Of a DNA stretch of 63,673 nt, positions 1 to 7,341 are shown piece by piece; the first letter of the stretch is position 1, and every line of letters starts with the position of its first letter. The notes under the pieces were generated by a model. The model was not told the origin of the DNA. It saw only the letters and a program-made list of their open reading frames with translations, and ran no database searches. The stretch is from a virus. A program made the position numbers and the translations under genes. The stretch spans positions 1 through 63,673 of IMG/VR virus record IMGVR_UViG_3300031251_000020; one strand, given 5' to 3'.

Positions 1-784
1 CCGCCGGCTGCGTGAGCCGCGCCACAGCGGCCCGATGCCGGTCAACCAGCGACGACGCCTCGGCCTGCGCCTTTGCTGCCGCTTCCTTGGCCTTGTCGGC
101 CTGCTTGCGCATGCCCGTGCTGCCGCCGAGCTCGCGGATGCGGGTCATGAGTTCGCCGGCTGCGTTGGTCAGCGCCTCGACGCTCTCTTCGCTGACCGGA
201 TCGGCCTTCGCGTCGATCAGCTTTTCCATTTGCTTGACGATTTTTTCCAGCCGGTCCGCTTCTTCCGGCACATCGCCGGCCGGCTTCACGAGCAGTCCGC
301 CGATGACTTCGTCGTCGAGGATCTTGTCAGGATCGAGCAACTGGAAACGCGCGACCTTGACCAGCCCATCGAACGGCGGGTAGTCGAGCGCTTCTTTCGA
401 CGCCTTCTGCGCCTTCTGCGCAGCGACCACCTTGTTGCACAGCTCCATGCCGTTGACATGGGTGAGCAACCCGAGCTTGATCGCAGTGCGCAGCTTGCTG
501 ACCTGCTGCTTCGCGCTGGCTTGCGGCTTCCAGCCCACGCCCTGCGTCATGGCGACCTGCTTGGAATAGCGATCGAAGATGTCTTCCGCATCGGGCGCGT
601 CGATCACGCGCTTGCACGCGGCTTCGCACGTCACGAGGAACAGGCCCGGCCGCGAGTTGTCGCCCAGCCCTTCGGCCTTGCCCAAGCTCGCGATGCGAGC
701 GTGGAAGCTGCGCTTCGTGAGAGCGCCGTCTTCGATGTTGTCGGTCGGCGAAGTGTCGACCATCGCAACGATCATACCGTCCAT
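1..784 (-). CDS. Conserved phage protein, partial copy 1 (3' end cut by window)
   Basis: The reading frame is open from the ATG at 784 to the window edge, about 261 codons with no stop. The product is nearly the same as that of 62026-62847 (about 85-90% by eye) but lacks an 11-residue insertion after the EA(A/S)C near residue 60. The C-terminal half is Lys/Ala/Glu-rich and coiled-coil-like. There is no enzyme motif I recognise. It starts from the shared GGTAACACATG leader. Function unknown; it may be a DNA-binding or recombination accessory protein, but that is only a guess from charge and position. Confidence 0.75.
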   Translation of the reverse strand, partial: MDGMIVAMVDTSPTDNIEDGALTKRSFHARIASLGKAEGLGDNSRPGLFLVTCEAACKRVIDAPDAEDIFDRYSKQVAMTQGVGWKPQASAKQQVSKLRTAIKLGLLTHVNGMELCNKVVAAQKAQKASKEALDYPPFDGLVKVARFQLLDPDKILDDEVIGGLLVKPAGDVPEEADRLEKIVKQMEKLIDAKADPVSEESVEALTNAAGELMTRIRELGGSTGMRKQADKAKEAAAKAQAEASSLVDRHRAAVARLTQPA

Positions 785-808
785 GTGTTACCTCTTTGGG
801 TTCGAGTG

Positions 809-907
809 TTATGCGCGAGCCAGACAGAAGCTCACCCGCACGCGCCAGAAGCGGATGAACGTGATCCCGCCGACCTTGCGAGCGGCGAAGCGGATTGGAT
901 TGAACAT
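809..907 (-). CDS. 32-aa basic micro-protein, copy 1
   Basis: The product reads MFNPIRFAARKVGGI and ends FWRVRVSFCLARA. It starts from the GGTAACACATG leader. The copy at 62865-62966 keeps the same protein with only a few substitutions in its first 30 residues while the surrounding DNA has drifted, which supports real coding despite its size. It is basic and amphipathic. Function unknown. Confidence 0.6.
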   Translation of the reverse strand: MFNPIRFAARKVGGITFIRFWRVRVSFCLARA

Positions 908-912
908 GTGTG

Positions 913-1167
913 TTACCTCTTGAAGTTCGCGGCCAGTTCGGCCAGCATGGAAGCCATGACGGTGCTGGACGCCTTCCGAGGTCCGCTCTTGATAAGCGTA
1001 ACCTTGCCGACGTTTTGCGACCATGCCGCCTTGACCAGCGACGGCCGAATGGTCACGCTCTTGAACTCGACGCAGCTAGTCGGCGCCGCCGACATGCCAC
1101 CTTTGGAGCGGCGAAGCGTGATAAGCCCTACGGCATGGCGCGTAGGGAGCACCGTGAACGTCGACAT
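913..1167 (-). CDS. Hypothetical basic protein, 84 aa
   Basis: The start is the ATG in the GGTAACACATG leader at 1165-1175. The protein begins MSTFTVLPTRHAVGLI and is basic. Its positional counterpart at 62970-63167 begins MSTFQVCPTRTARGI, so the two share an N-terminal motif MSTF.V.PTR.A.G but diverge afterwards, more than the genes to their left. First gene of a leftward run 1167-1. No recognised domain. Confidence 0.55.
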   Translation of the reverse strand: MSTFTVLPTRHAVGLITLRRSKGGMSAAPTSCVEFKSVTIRPSLVKAAWSQNVGKVTLIKSGPRKASSTVMASMLAELAANFKR

Positions 1168-1217
1168 GTGTTACCTCATAGGGTTTCAAAGGCGCACCTA
1201 TCCATGATGCGACTATG

Positions 1218-1250
1218 AAACCCCCCGCCTTGCGACGGGGGTTTCTCGTC
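1218..1250. terminator. Strong GC hairpin, probable bidirectional terminator
   Basis: AAACCCCC (1218-1225) pairs with GGGGGTTT (1237-1244), with an inner CGC/GCG stem around CTT. A weak T-rich run (TTTCTCGTC) follows on the plus strand. It lies between the leftward genes ending at 1 and the rightward promoter at 1578. Confidence 0.6.
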
Positions 1251-1577
1251 TTGTCGTAGGGCGCACGCTTTGTCTGCGTCGTGCTGCCGAACTCAATCGG
1301 TCTTATGCCCCTCCGCGCCGCCGGTCTTGCCGTGAGCGATACGTCCCCGTATCGTCGTGCTGCGAGCGCCCCGTAGGTTGTAAGCCTACCTCTTTCGACG
1401 GTCCGACATTCGGTCGGTTTGTTGCGGGCTCCGGGTGCCCTACGTCCGCTTGAAGCTGCGGCTCAACTACAGCAATTCGTCCGAGACCCCACCGGGTAAA
1501 TGGACAGGCCGCCCGGCCCCGCGGATTTTGCTTCATCGGGTTGAAATATATTGAACCAAAAATCTCACTTATTCCCA
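1251..1577. other. Structured non-coding region with a conserved block (1464-1550)
   Basis: I see no convincing gene in these ~330 bases. Several short hairpins are visible (for example CGATACG-TCCC-CGTATCG near 1339-1356). Positions 1464-1550 match 63536-63622: both contain CAACTACAGCAATTCGTCC and TTCATCGGGTTGAAATATA separated by a variable GC-rich palindromic stretch. Each copy lies just upstream of a TTGACA promoter. It could be a small RNA, a 5' regulatory element or a protein-binding region. Confidence 0.45.
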
Positions 1578-1606
1578 TTGACAAGACACGGCTCAAGTGT
1601 TACATA
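1578..1606 (+). promoter_or_regulatory. Sigma70-type promoter
   Basis: TTGACA at 1578-1583, a 17-nt spacer, and TACATA at 1601-1606, with an AT-rich stretch upstream. It directly precedes the rightward gene run starting at 1612. An equivalent -35 with the same flank (ATTCCCATTGACA) lies at 63650, where the window ends before its -10. Confidence 0.6.
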
Positions 1607-1611
1607 CCCCC

Positions 1612-1731
1612 ATGTCACGCTCCTCGGCAATCGCTCCTTCCGACTTGGTCCCCACGGCTGAGCCGGTTGAGCCCAAAGGTAACCCGGGCTTGGTCGGGGA
1701 GCGTGGCACCCATCAAAACGTTCAAAGGTAA
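1612..1731 (+). CDS. Hypothetical protein, 39 aa
   Basis: ATG six bases after the proposed -10 box, ending TAA inside the next leader. The product begins MSRSSAIAPSDLVPTAEP and is hydrophilic. No Shine-Dalgarno is visible and the message would be almost leaderless, so this is only a plausible gene. Confidence 0.35.
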   Translation: MSRSSAIAPSDLVPTAEPVEPKGNPGLVGERGTHQNVQR

Positions 1732-1734
1732 CAC

Positions 1735-1824
1735 ATGCCATTTTGGGTCCATGCGCTGATCTACGGTTACGTTGTCATAGTCGGTTGGCTGATGTTCGGG
1801 GTGTCCGCGGGAATTTGGAGGTAA
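1735..1824 (+). CDS. 29-aa membrane micro-protein
   Basis: Begins in the leader GGTAACACATG. The product (MPFWVHALIYGYVVIVGWLM and nine more residues) is a single hydrophobic segment ending in GIWR. Stop and next start are joined by another leader copy. Probably a single-pass inner-membrane peptide; role unknown. Confidence 0.5.
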   Translation: MPFWVHALIYGYVVIVGWLMFGVSAGIWR

Positions 1825-1827
1825 CAC

Positions 1828-2081
1828 ATGGCATTCAGTTCAGGAGACGGAGACGGAGACGGAGACGGAGACGGAGACGGGGAGATCGGCTCTCGGCTCG
1901 AAGTCATTGTGTTGCCGTTTGGCAACATAGGCGTGTTCACATACGTAAATCTGGAACATTCGAAAAACGAAGAAGGCAGCGGCATCGCGTTCAGAATCGA
2001 GAAGTCTGGATTTTTCGAGGAAGTTTTTCTAAGCCGTCAGGAGCTCGAGGCGCTTCGTGATTTCCTCGTGAACTCTCTGCC

Positions 2082-2085
<4 letters not shown>
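1828..2085 (+). CDS. Hypothetical acidic protein with Gly-Asp repeat, 85 aa
   Basis: Starts at the ATG of a GGAGGTAACACATG leader. Residues 6-17 are six GGAGAC hexanucleotide repeats (1843-1878) encoding alternating Gly-Asp. The rest looks like a small folded domain with a C-terminal SRQELEALRDFLVNSL helix. A hexamer repeat changes length without shifting frame. The stop overlaps the next GTG (GTGA), suggesting coupled translation. Function unknown. Confidence 0.65.
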
Positions 2086-2441
<356 letters not shown>

Positions 2442-2450
2442 ATACACGCC

Positions 2451-2645
2451 ATGACTGACGAAAGCATGTTCGCTCAAGCGCTCGCAAAATTGAGCAAGGA
2501 CGATCAGGATCGTGTTCAGATGGACTTGGCCCTATTCGGCACGGCGATGATCGAGCATCGTGCCGACGGCACAGTGCGCTTGCTCAATTTCGAAGAAGTG
2601 CTCATTGCCGACGTCGTGCCGCAGAGACACTCTGGTGAGCTATGA
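2451..2645 (+). CDS. Hypothetical protein, 64 aa
   Basis: ATG after the proposed promoter. Starts MTDESMFAQALAKLSKDDQD and has a short helix followed by a HRADGTVRLLNFEEVL strand-like stretch. Its TGA overlaps the next ATG (ATGA at 2642-2645). No family recognised. Confidence 0.6.
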   Translation: MTDESMFAQALAKLSKDDQDRVQMDLALFGTAMIEHRADGTVRLLNFEEVLIADVVPQRHSGEL

Positions 2646-2725
2646 CCGGCCTCGGACTTTTCCTCGTGATCGTCGCCTGCATCTGGGCGATGAACAGCAA
2701 CTCGAACGGATGGCGCGACCCGTGA
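2642..2725 (+). CDS. 27-aa membrane micro-protein, paralogue of 60318-60398
   Basis: The product MTGLGLFLVIVACIWAMNSN ends SNGWRDP. It is one hydrophobic helix with the tail CIWAMNSNSNGW. A near-identical peptide (MSSLGMILVIIACIWAMNSN) is encoded 58 kb away on the other strand. Its start overlaps the previous stop (ATGA) and its stop overlaps the next GTG, so it is translationally coupled on both sides. Conservation in two unrelated contexts is strong evidence that it is a real gene; the role is unknown. Confidence 0.7.
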   Translation: MTGLGLFLVIVACIWAMNSNSNGWRDP

Positions 2726-2796
2726 ACGACTTCGAGATGATAGCCCTCTGGCTCCCTCTCGGTGTCGTCGCCGTGCTCCTCATTTTCGGCAGGTGA
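2722..2796 (+). CDS. 24-aa membrane micro-protein
   Basis: GTG start overlapping the previous TGA. The product VNDFEMIALWLPLGVVAVLL plus IFGR is a single transmembrane segment. Third in a chain of overlapping tiny genes. Its stop is followed by a TTG start five bases downstream. Confidence 0.45.
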   Translation: MNDFEMIALWLPLGVVAVLLIFGR

Positions 2797-2800
2797 TTTT

Positions 2801-3196
2801 TTGACTGAACAGCCGCGAAACAAAGACGTCGAGAAGCAGCTCTCCAACGAAACCCGTCTGGGCCTCGTCGTTGCCGACATCGAGCAGCGCCTGATGAAGG
2901 TGCCGGTCAACATCGCGTTCGGCGCTCTGGCTACCCTCGCAGGCCGCCTGATCACCATGTCGCACAAGGACGAGGACAAGCGTCGGCACAACCGCTTCCA
3001 GTTCGACCACACCGTCACGACGGTGATGCGCATGGAGGAGGAGAAAGTGGCTGCCGAAGCCCTCATCCGGCGCGAAATCGACAGGGAGGTTGAGCGACAG
3101 CAGCGTGCCGATCCACTCGTCGACGTCAATCGCAAGGCGGTCGAGCTCGACGTGCGCGCTCGCGTTCGCCAGAAGGCGGTCAAGGATGCCCACTAG
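2801..3196 (+). CDS. Hypothetical charged, helical protein, 131 aa
   Basis: I place the start at TTG 2801, six bases after AGGTG, because this begins right after the previous gene; the frame is open upstream. The product begins LTEQPRNKDVEKQLSNETRL and is rich in Glu, Lys and Arg, with a long C-terminal helix (EREVERQ-like). No known domain. It overlaps the start of the next gene by 11 bases. Confidence 0.55.
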   Translation: MTEQPRNKDVEKQLSNETRLGLVVADIEQRLMKVPVNIAFGALATLAGRLITMSHKDEDKRRHNRFQFDHTVTTVMRMEEEKVAAEALIRREIDREVERQQRADPLVDVNRKAVELDVRARVRQKAVKDAH

Positions 3197-3458
3197 GGAC
3201 AGCAACGTCGGCCCGCAGACGCAGGCGGAGTATCCGAAGTTCTTCTGGAGCACCGTCGGCGTGTCGCCCAGCATCGTGAAGCAGCTCTCCCCTGCCGACA
3301 TGGAGGCGCTGATCAACGCGTTCCATGTGCTCACTGGTGCCGATCCGCTGGGTGCCGAGAAGAGCCCGGGCCTCATGTGGGAGGAATGGAAGCGCTCGCG
3401 CGAGGGTCGGGTGCACGGCTCGCGCGCCGCGGCTGCGGCGGAGTGCGCGAGAAAGTAG
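3186..3458 (+). CDS. Hypothetical protein, 90 aa
   Basis: ATG at 3186 inside the previous gene's end. Product MPTRDSNVGPQTQAEYPKFF onward, with a middle SPADMEALINAFHVLTGADP helix and an Arg/Ala-rich tail. Directly abuts the next gene (TAG then ATG). No family recognised. Confidence 0.55.
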   Translation: MPTRDSNVGPQTQAEYPKFFWSTVGVSPSIVKQLSPADMEALINAFHVLTGADPLGAEKSPGLMWEEWKRSREGRVHGSRAAAAAECARK

Positions 3459-4103
3459 ATGCAACGTCCTCCGACCATTCCCCAGTCTGCCGGTGTCTTC
3501 GCCCTGCTCCACGCCAAGAGCAGGCAGGCGTACGTCAACGTTGCCGGCAACCTGCGCCAACGGGCGACGATCTGGGCCCATCACCTCAACGCGTCCGATC
3601 GCGACCCGACCCACAGCATGCGTGTGCGCAACTGGCCACGTTTTCCGTCGGACGAGTGGGAGTTCTGGATGATGGAGCATCTCACGCCGCCGCTCGTGAT
3701 CGAGGCGATCAAGAAATCGTTCGTATCGCAGGGCTGGTCGCTGATCAGCGGCCGCTCGCCCAAGCGGGTAGCGCATGTCGTGCAGGGCGTGTCGGACACG
3801 CTGCTGGGTCACTGCCGCCGCCTAGGCATCAAGGGCTGGGCGGGTGTCTACAAGCGGGTCGAGCGGGGCGAGACGGCAGCGCAGGCGCTGGGCGTCGACG
3901 AACGTTCCAACCTCGACCCGCGCGAGCGCATGATCGCCCAGATGCGGGTCAAGATCAGCACCGACGACGGCGAGGGGTTCCTCACGTTCGACGAGGCCAT
4001 CACGATGCGGCCGGCGCTGGGCGACGTGCGGGCCAAGATCCGCAAGATGCTCAAGAAGCAGCCCGGCATGACGTCGGTGAAGCTGTCCGAAATCGTCGTC
4101 TGA
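3459..4103 (+). CDS. GIY-YIG-like nuclease-fold protein, 214 aa
   Basis: The N-terminus, residues ~11-45 (SAGVFALLHAK, then QAYVNVAGNLRQRATIW), follows the GIY-YIG pattern: a G-hydrophobic-aromatic strand, a Y-V strand, then N-L-x-x-R placing the Arg of the active site. The first motif is degenerate (GVF), so activity is uncertain. The C-terminal ~90 residues contain a KRVERGETAAQAL segment and a basic end, possibly a DNA-binding part. Unlike the clear GIY-YIG protein at 60832 it sits among accessory genes. Confidence 0.5.
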   Translation: MQRPPTIPQSAGVFALLHAKSRQAYVNVAGNLRQRATIWAHHLNASDRDPTHSMRVRNWPRFPSDEWEFWMMEHLTPPLVIEAIKKSFVSQGWSLISGRSPKRVAHVVQGVSDTLLGHCRRLGIKGWAGVYKRVERGETAAQALGVDERSNLDPRERMIAQMRVKISTDDGEGFLTFDEAITMRPALGDVRAKIRKMLKKQPGMTSVKLSEIVV

Positions 4104-4119
4104 CCTTGAGAGGTAACAC

Positions 4120-4380
4120 ATGGCAAACGATTTTGGCTGGGCGCTGAACGAGCTTCGTGCCGGTATGCGTGCCTGTCGCGCTGGCTGGAACGGCAAGGGA
4201 ATGTGGTTGGTCATCGTCCACCCGCCACAAAAATACATCCAGTTCGCCTTTGGCAAGACGATCGAGCCGGGCCATGAATTGCTGCCTTACGTCGGCATGA
4301 AGACAGTCGACAACAAATTCGTGCCGTGGCTATGCAGCCAAACCGATATGCTCGCCGAAGACTGGGAGCTCGCAGAGTGA
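4120..4380 (+). CDS. tad2: Tad2-like anti-defence protein (DUF2829)
   Basis: 86 aa, started by a leader with the dyad ACCTTGAGAGGTAACACATG. It has the diagnostic DUF2829 features: an N-terminal FGWALNELRAGMRACRAGWN segment, GKGMWLVIV, then LPYVGMKTVDNKFVPW followed by CSQTDMLAEDWEL. DUF2829 includes Tad2, which binds and sequesters cyclic signalling nucleotides made by Thoeris (and in some homologues CBASS). Length and motif order are typical. Direct function here is inferred. It heads a chain of overlapping small genes that may also be host-takeover or anti-defence factors. Confidence 0.85.
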   Translation: MANDFGWALNELRAGMRACRAGWNGKGMWLVIVHPPQKYIQFAFGKTIEPGHELLPYVGMKTVDNKFVPWLCSQTDMLAEDWELAE

Positions 4381-4670
4381 GCGACGACAAAGTCATCGGG
4401 CTGGACGGAAAGCCGGCCGTCATTCCCGAGTTCAACGTGCGCCCCGAAGTCGTGCGCCTGCTCGAGACGTTGCTCGCCGAAGCGAAGGCCGGACGGCTGT
4501 GCAGTCTCCTCGCGTGCTACACGACGCCCGAGCCCGACGGCCAGTTCCTCTACAAGACGGAGTGGAACGGTTCACAGATTACGCTGCTCGGCGCCGTCAA
4601 TCGCGCCAGCTATGCGCTCAATCGCGGGCTCGACAATCAGGACAAGGGATGGATCGGCAACGATGCCTGA
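4377..4670 (+). CDS. Hypothetical small protein, AKAG family member 1
   Basis: GTG at 4377 overlaps the Tad2 stop (GTGA). Product VSDDKVIGLDGKPAVIPEFN onward, with a helix LLETLLAEAKAGRLCSLL. It shares the pattern DGK.V..........LLE.ALA.AKAG with the next gene, so the two are probably paralogues. Similar short proteins are common in phages of proteobacteria; no function is known to me. Confidence 0.65.
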   Translation: MSDDKVIGLDGKPAVIPEFNVRPEVVRLLETLLAEAKAGRLCSLLACYTTPEPDGQFLYKTEWNGSQITLLGAVNRASYALNRGLDNQDKGWIGNDA

Positions 4671-4926
4671 AGACAACATCTATACGCTCGATGGCAAGCT
4701 GGTGCCGGTCGCGCCCAAGACCAACCCGGTCATCATCGAAATGCTCGAAGAGGCGTTGGCGTGCGCCAAGGCGGGACAGATGATGGCGTGCGCCATCGCC
4801 ACCGTGATGGCCGACGCGCGGCTCGCCGGCACTGTGTTCCACTCGGAAGCGGGCTACCACACCGACTTGCTGGGAACAGCTCTCATACTTCAACACCGCA
4901 TGCTCGACATGGTCGATAAGGGGTAA
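4663..4926 (+). CDS. Hypothetical small protein, AKAG family member 2
   Basis: ATG at 4663 overlaps the previous stop. 87 aa, beginning MPEDNIYTLDGKLVPVAPKT, with IIEMLEEALACAKAGQMMAC in the middle. Paralogue of 4377-4670 by layout and motif. Ends in a GGGGTAACACATG leader. Confidence 0.65.
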   Translation: MPEDNIYTLDGKLVPVAPKTNPVIIEMLEEALACAKAGQMMACAIATVMADARLAGTVFHSEAGYHTDLLGTALILQHRMLDMVDKG

Positions 4927-4929
4927 CAC

Positions 4930-5259
4930 ATGGACAACGAAGCCAAGCGCCGCTTCATCCCGCAGTGGGGCACGCCGACCGTTCCGGTCGAAATTCAGGA
5001 AGGCGAGATCGCCAAAATGCTCCAGCTCGTCGACAGCCTGCGGACCGCCGTTGAAGAGGGTACGGTGGCAGCGCTGTCCATCGTGCTGCTGCGCTCCAAC
5101 TTCGTGCCGGAACATGCTATCTCCTGCGTGCCGTACTCCGCGGCGATCCTGTTGGCCGGCATGGACATGGCGATGGACGATCTCAAGGCGCATGCCCGTC
5201 AAGTGATCATGGTAAAACCGGACGCGGGGCAGGCATCTTCGGACGGGCTGAAGAACTAG
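4930..5259 (+). CDS. Hypothetical protein, possible third AKAG-type member, 109 aa
   Basis: Starts at the leader ATG. Product MDNEAKRRFIPQWGTPTVPV onward, with a helical core IAKMLQLVDSLRTAVEEGTV and a second helix LLAGMDMAMDDLKAHARQV. Placement and overall helix layout resemble the two preceding genes, but identity is low. Its 3' end overlaps the 3' end of the convergent terminase gene by four bases. Confidence 0.6.
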   Translation: MDNEAKRRFIPQWGTPTVPVEIQEGEIAKMLQLVDSLRTAVEEGTVAALSIVLLRSNFVPEHAISCVPYSAAILLAGMDMAMDDLKAHARQVIMVKPDAGQASSDGLKN

Positions 5260-6734
5260 GTCCACGCGCCCGGGGGCATGTATGTCGCCTTCCGGGCGAC
5301 TGGCCGCATCCGCTGATTGATGTAGCCCAGCAGGCCACTCTGGGCGCCGAGGGCGCCGCACTGCACGGCGTCCATGACGTGACTGTATTCGTTCTTCAGC
5401 GGCTTCGGCTTCGTCTCGCCCTGCACCGTGGCGTTGGCCGAGCGGACGTTCTCGTAGCGGTAGCCCATCTTCATGCCGGCGATGATCGTTGGGCAGCGCT
5501 TGCGGTCGATCACCATGCCGGGGCCGGTGCCGCGGGCCGACAGCAGCCAACTCTCCACCGCCCGCAGGCGAGGGTCGATATCGTTGGTCGACGCCGGGAA
5601 GGCGTGGAAGCCTTTGGAGCGCAGGAAGTCGAACGACGTCATCTCGAACACGGTGTTCTTCGCCACGCCCGCGGGGTCGCCGATCACGGCGATCGGCAGC
5701 CCGGCGTAGCGCGGGTTCATCAGCAGCGGCTTCAGCATCGTGTTGATGTGCAGCTCGAGACCCATGTGGCGCGAAATCACCTCGTCCAGCACCAGCAGGC
5801 GGCCCATCTGGTCGACCTGCATCAAGGCGGCGCACGGATCGCGGCCGAAGTCCTGCCCGATGATCAGGGTCATGCCGTACACTGGCTGCAGGTCGTCGGC
5901 GACGTGCCACGGATGGCCGTAGGCATCCCGCTCCCTGAAGATCGAGCCGAACACTGCCCGGCCGGATGGGTCGATGCCGTACTCCGCCATGACATAGCGG
6001 CGGATGTACGCCTCCGAATGGCCCTGCGCGAGCCGGGTGTAGTACGTCCGCCCCTGTTCGATGCGGCGAGGATCGTCGACGGGGAGCTTGAGCGTCTCTA
6101 CGGTCTGGTTGAGGTACGGCAGGTTTTCGGCAAACGGGCTGAGGCCGCTGGGCTGCTTGAAAATCTGCCAGCCGGCCGGCGGCTCTTCCATGAGTTTGTA
6201 CCAAGGCGAGCCGTCCTCAGGCATGTTGGTGTCCGCGATGATGAACGAGTGCGTGCAGCCGCCCATGTTGGCGCCGGGATAGCGGCCGCAACGGCCTGAG
6301 ATGTCGGCGACGAGGGCGCTCTCGATCTCGATGCACTCGGACAGCCACGCGCCGGTGAGCTGCGACGACAGGAGGCGGCGACGATCCTCGCTGTCTTCCA
6401 TTGGCAGCAAGATCCACTCGGACTTGATGTCGCCTACTTCGACGAAGATCGTGCTCTCCGACACTCGCCACGTGGCAAAGCCTTGGAGCCACTGCAGGAT
6501 GTCCTTCAGCACGGTCATCTTCAACTGCTGCAGGGTCTGGCGCAGGATGGCAAAACGGGTGTACCGATAGCCGTCATGCGACGGTGCCTGCTCGGCAGCC
6601 CGGCGGAACAGCTCGAGCACGCAAGCGGTCGTCTTGCCCGAGCCGACTGGTCCGGCGATCAGGCGAACGAACGCATCCGACACCATGAAGTTCGCGCATG
6701 TCGTCGGTGCGATATAGTCGATGGTCGCCATCAA
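5256..6734 (-). CDS. terL: Terminase large subunit
   Basis: 492 aa; the packaging motor that pumps DNA into the prohead and cuts it. The ATPase half has Walker A GPVGSGKT at residues 28-35 and a Walker B/catalytic-Glu-like AWLSECIEIE near 129-138. The nuclease half carries an RNase H-type acidic triad candidate: D295 in IIGQDFG, D353 in VIGDPAG and D455 in SHVMDAVQ. It overlaps the upstream gene 6731-7255 by four bases. It is transcribed opposite to the portal and other structural genes, an unusual split. Confidence 0.92.
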   Translation of the reverse strand: MMATIDYIAPTTCANFMVSDAFVRLIAGPVGSGKTTACVLELFRRAAEQAPSHDGYRYTRFAILRQTLQQLKMTVLKDILQWLQGFATWRVSESTIFVEVGDIKSEWILLPMEDSEDRRRLLSSQLTGAWLSECIEIESALVADISGRCGRYPGANMGGCTHSFIIADTNMPEDGSPWYKLMEEPPAGWQIFKQPSGLSPFAENLPYLNQTVETLKLPVDDPRRIEQGRTYYTRLAQGHSEAYIRRYVMAEYGIDPSGRAVFGSIFRERDAYGHPWHVADDLQPVYGMTLIIGQDFGRDPCAALMQVDQMGRLLVLDEVISRHMGLELHINTMLKPLLMNPRYAGLPIAVIGDPAGVAKNTVFEMTSFDFLRSKGFHAFPASTNDIDPRLRAVESWLLSARGTGPGMVIDRKRCPTIIAGMKMGYRYENVRSANATVQGETKPKPLKNEYSHVMDAVQCGALGAQSGLLGYINQRMRPVARKATYMPPGAWT

Positions 6735-7255
6735 TTTGCCTGCGAAGGTAACACTTGGTCATAGCTGACCGAGGAGGCTGTCTTGTCGATGATGATCGGC
6801 TCCTGTCGCCCCGCGGCGCTGAGGTTGATGTTGACGACAACCCGGTCGCCCGGCGCCACGCCCTGCTGCACCTTGTCCTTGTCGAGCCCGGCGACCCGGG
6901 CGATCAGCTTCATCATGTCGTTCTTGGCCGACATGGGCTGGCCCTGCTCGTGAAACAGCCGGTTGGCTTCCTCGAGCCATTGCTCGAACAGGACGCCCGC
7001 CTTGAGCACCGACCGCTCGTTCGAGTTGCTCGCCGAGTGCCATGCGGAGTAGGCTTCGGAGTAGAGCGCCCGGAAGCGGGGGTGCGACAGGATGTGATCG
7101 CGGAAGAAGTGCGCATCGACCTTGAACTGGTGTAGCACGTCCTCGAGCGGGTAGATGTCGCGGGCGATCTCGTTGGCGAGGCGGCTGAGATCGCTGTCGG
7201 ACATCTGCAGGGGCGCCGGCGGCGCGAGCGGTGACGGGCCCGTAGGCACTGCCAT
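6731..7255 (-). CDS. terS: Putative terminase small subunit
   Basis: 174 aa. It lies immediately upstream of terL and overlaps it by four bases, the usual terS position. The sequence is helical: an N-terminal Pro-rich arm, LANEIARDIYPLEDVLHQF (possible helix-turn-helix), then a long helical middle and a beta-like C-terminus with VVVNINLSAAGRQEP. No motif proves terminase function, so the call rests on context. The start has SD GAGGAAG rather than the common leader. Confidence 0.6.
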   Translation of the reverse strand: MAVPTGPSPLAPPAPLQMSDSDLSRLANEIARDIYPLEDVLHQFKVDAHFFRDHILSHPRFRALYSEAYSAWHSASNSNERSVLKAGVLFEQWLEEANRLFHEQGQPMSAKNDMMKLIARVAGLDKDKVQQGVAPGDRVVVNINLSAAGRQEPIIIDKTASSVSYDQVLPSQAN

Positions 7256-7286
7256 TTGACTTCCTCTCGGAAAAAGTTACTAGATA

Positions 7287-7313
7287 TGCTATAGCGACGA
7301 CTATCCATAGTCG
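7287..7313 (+). promoter_or_regulatory. Candidate late promoter with palindromic operator
   Basis: The 86-bp divergent region between terS and portal holds an extended -10-like TGCTATAGC (7287-7295), followed by the perfect palindrome CGACTATCCATAGTCG (7298-7313). No good -35 is visible, so an activator may be needed. The palindrome is placed where a regulator could control the late operon. Confidence 0.35.
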
Positions 7314-7341
7314 AGGCCCTCTCCATGGCGAATAAAATCTG

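Noticed and set aside
780-810. tRNA-like GGGTTCGA sequence
   Set aside because: No acceptor or anticodon stems around it; it is simply the degenerate upper arm of a leader dyad.
1303-1596. 97-aa minus-strand frame in the left control region
   Set aside because: Not kept in the homologous block at the right end, low-complexity ending; the region looks like structured non-coding DNA.
1-1606. Exact direct terminal repeat
   Set aside because: The two ends differ by many substitutions and indels, whereas physical terminal repeats are identical.
4618-6204. 528-aa open frame overlapping terL in another phase
   Set aside because: Arg/Pro/Ala-rich translation typical of a shadow of a GC-rich gene; it overlaps true genes on both strands and has no motif.
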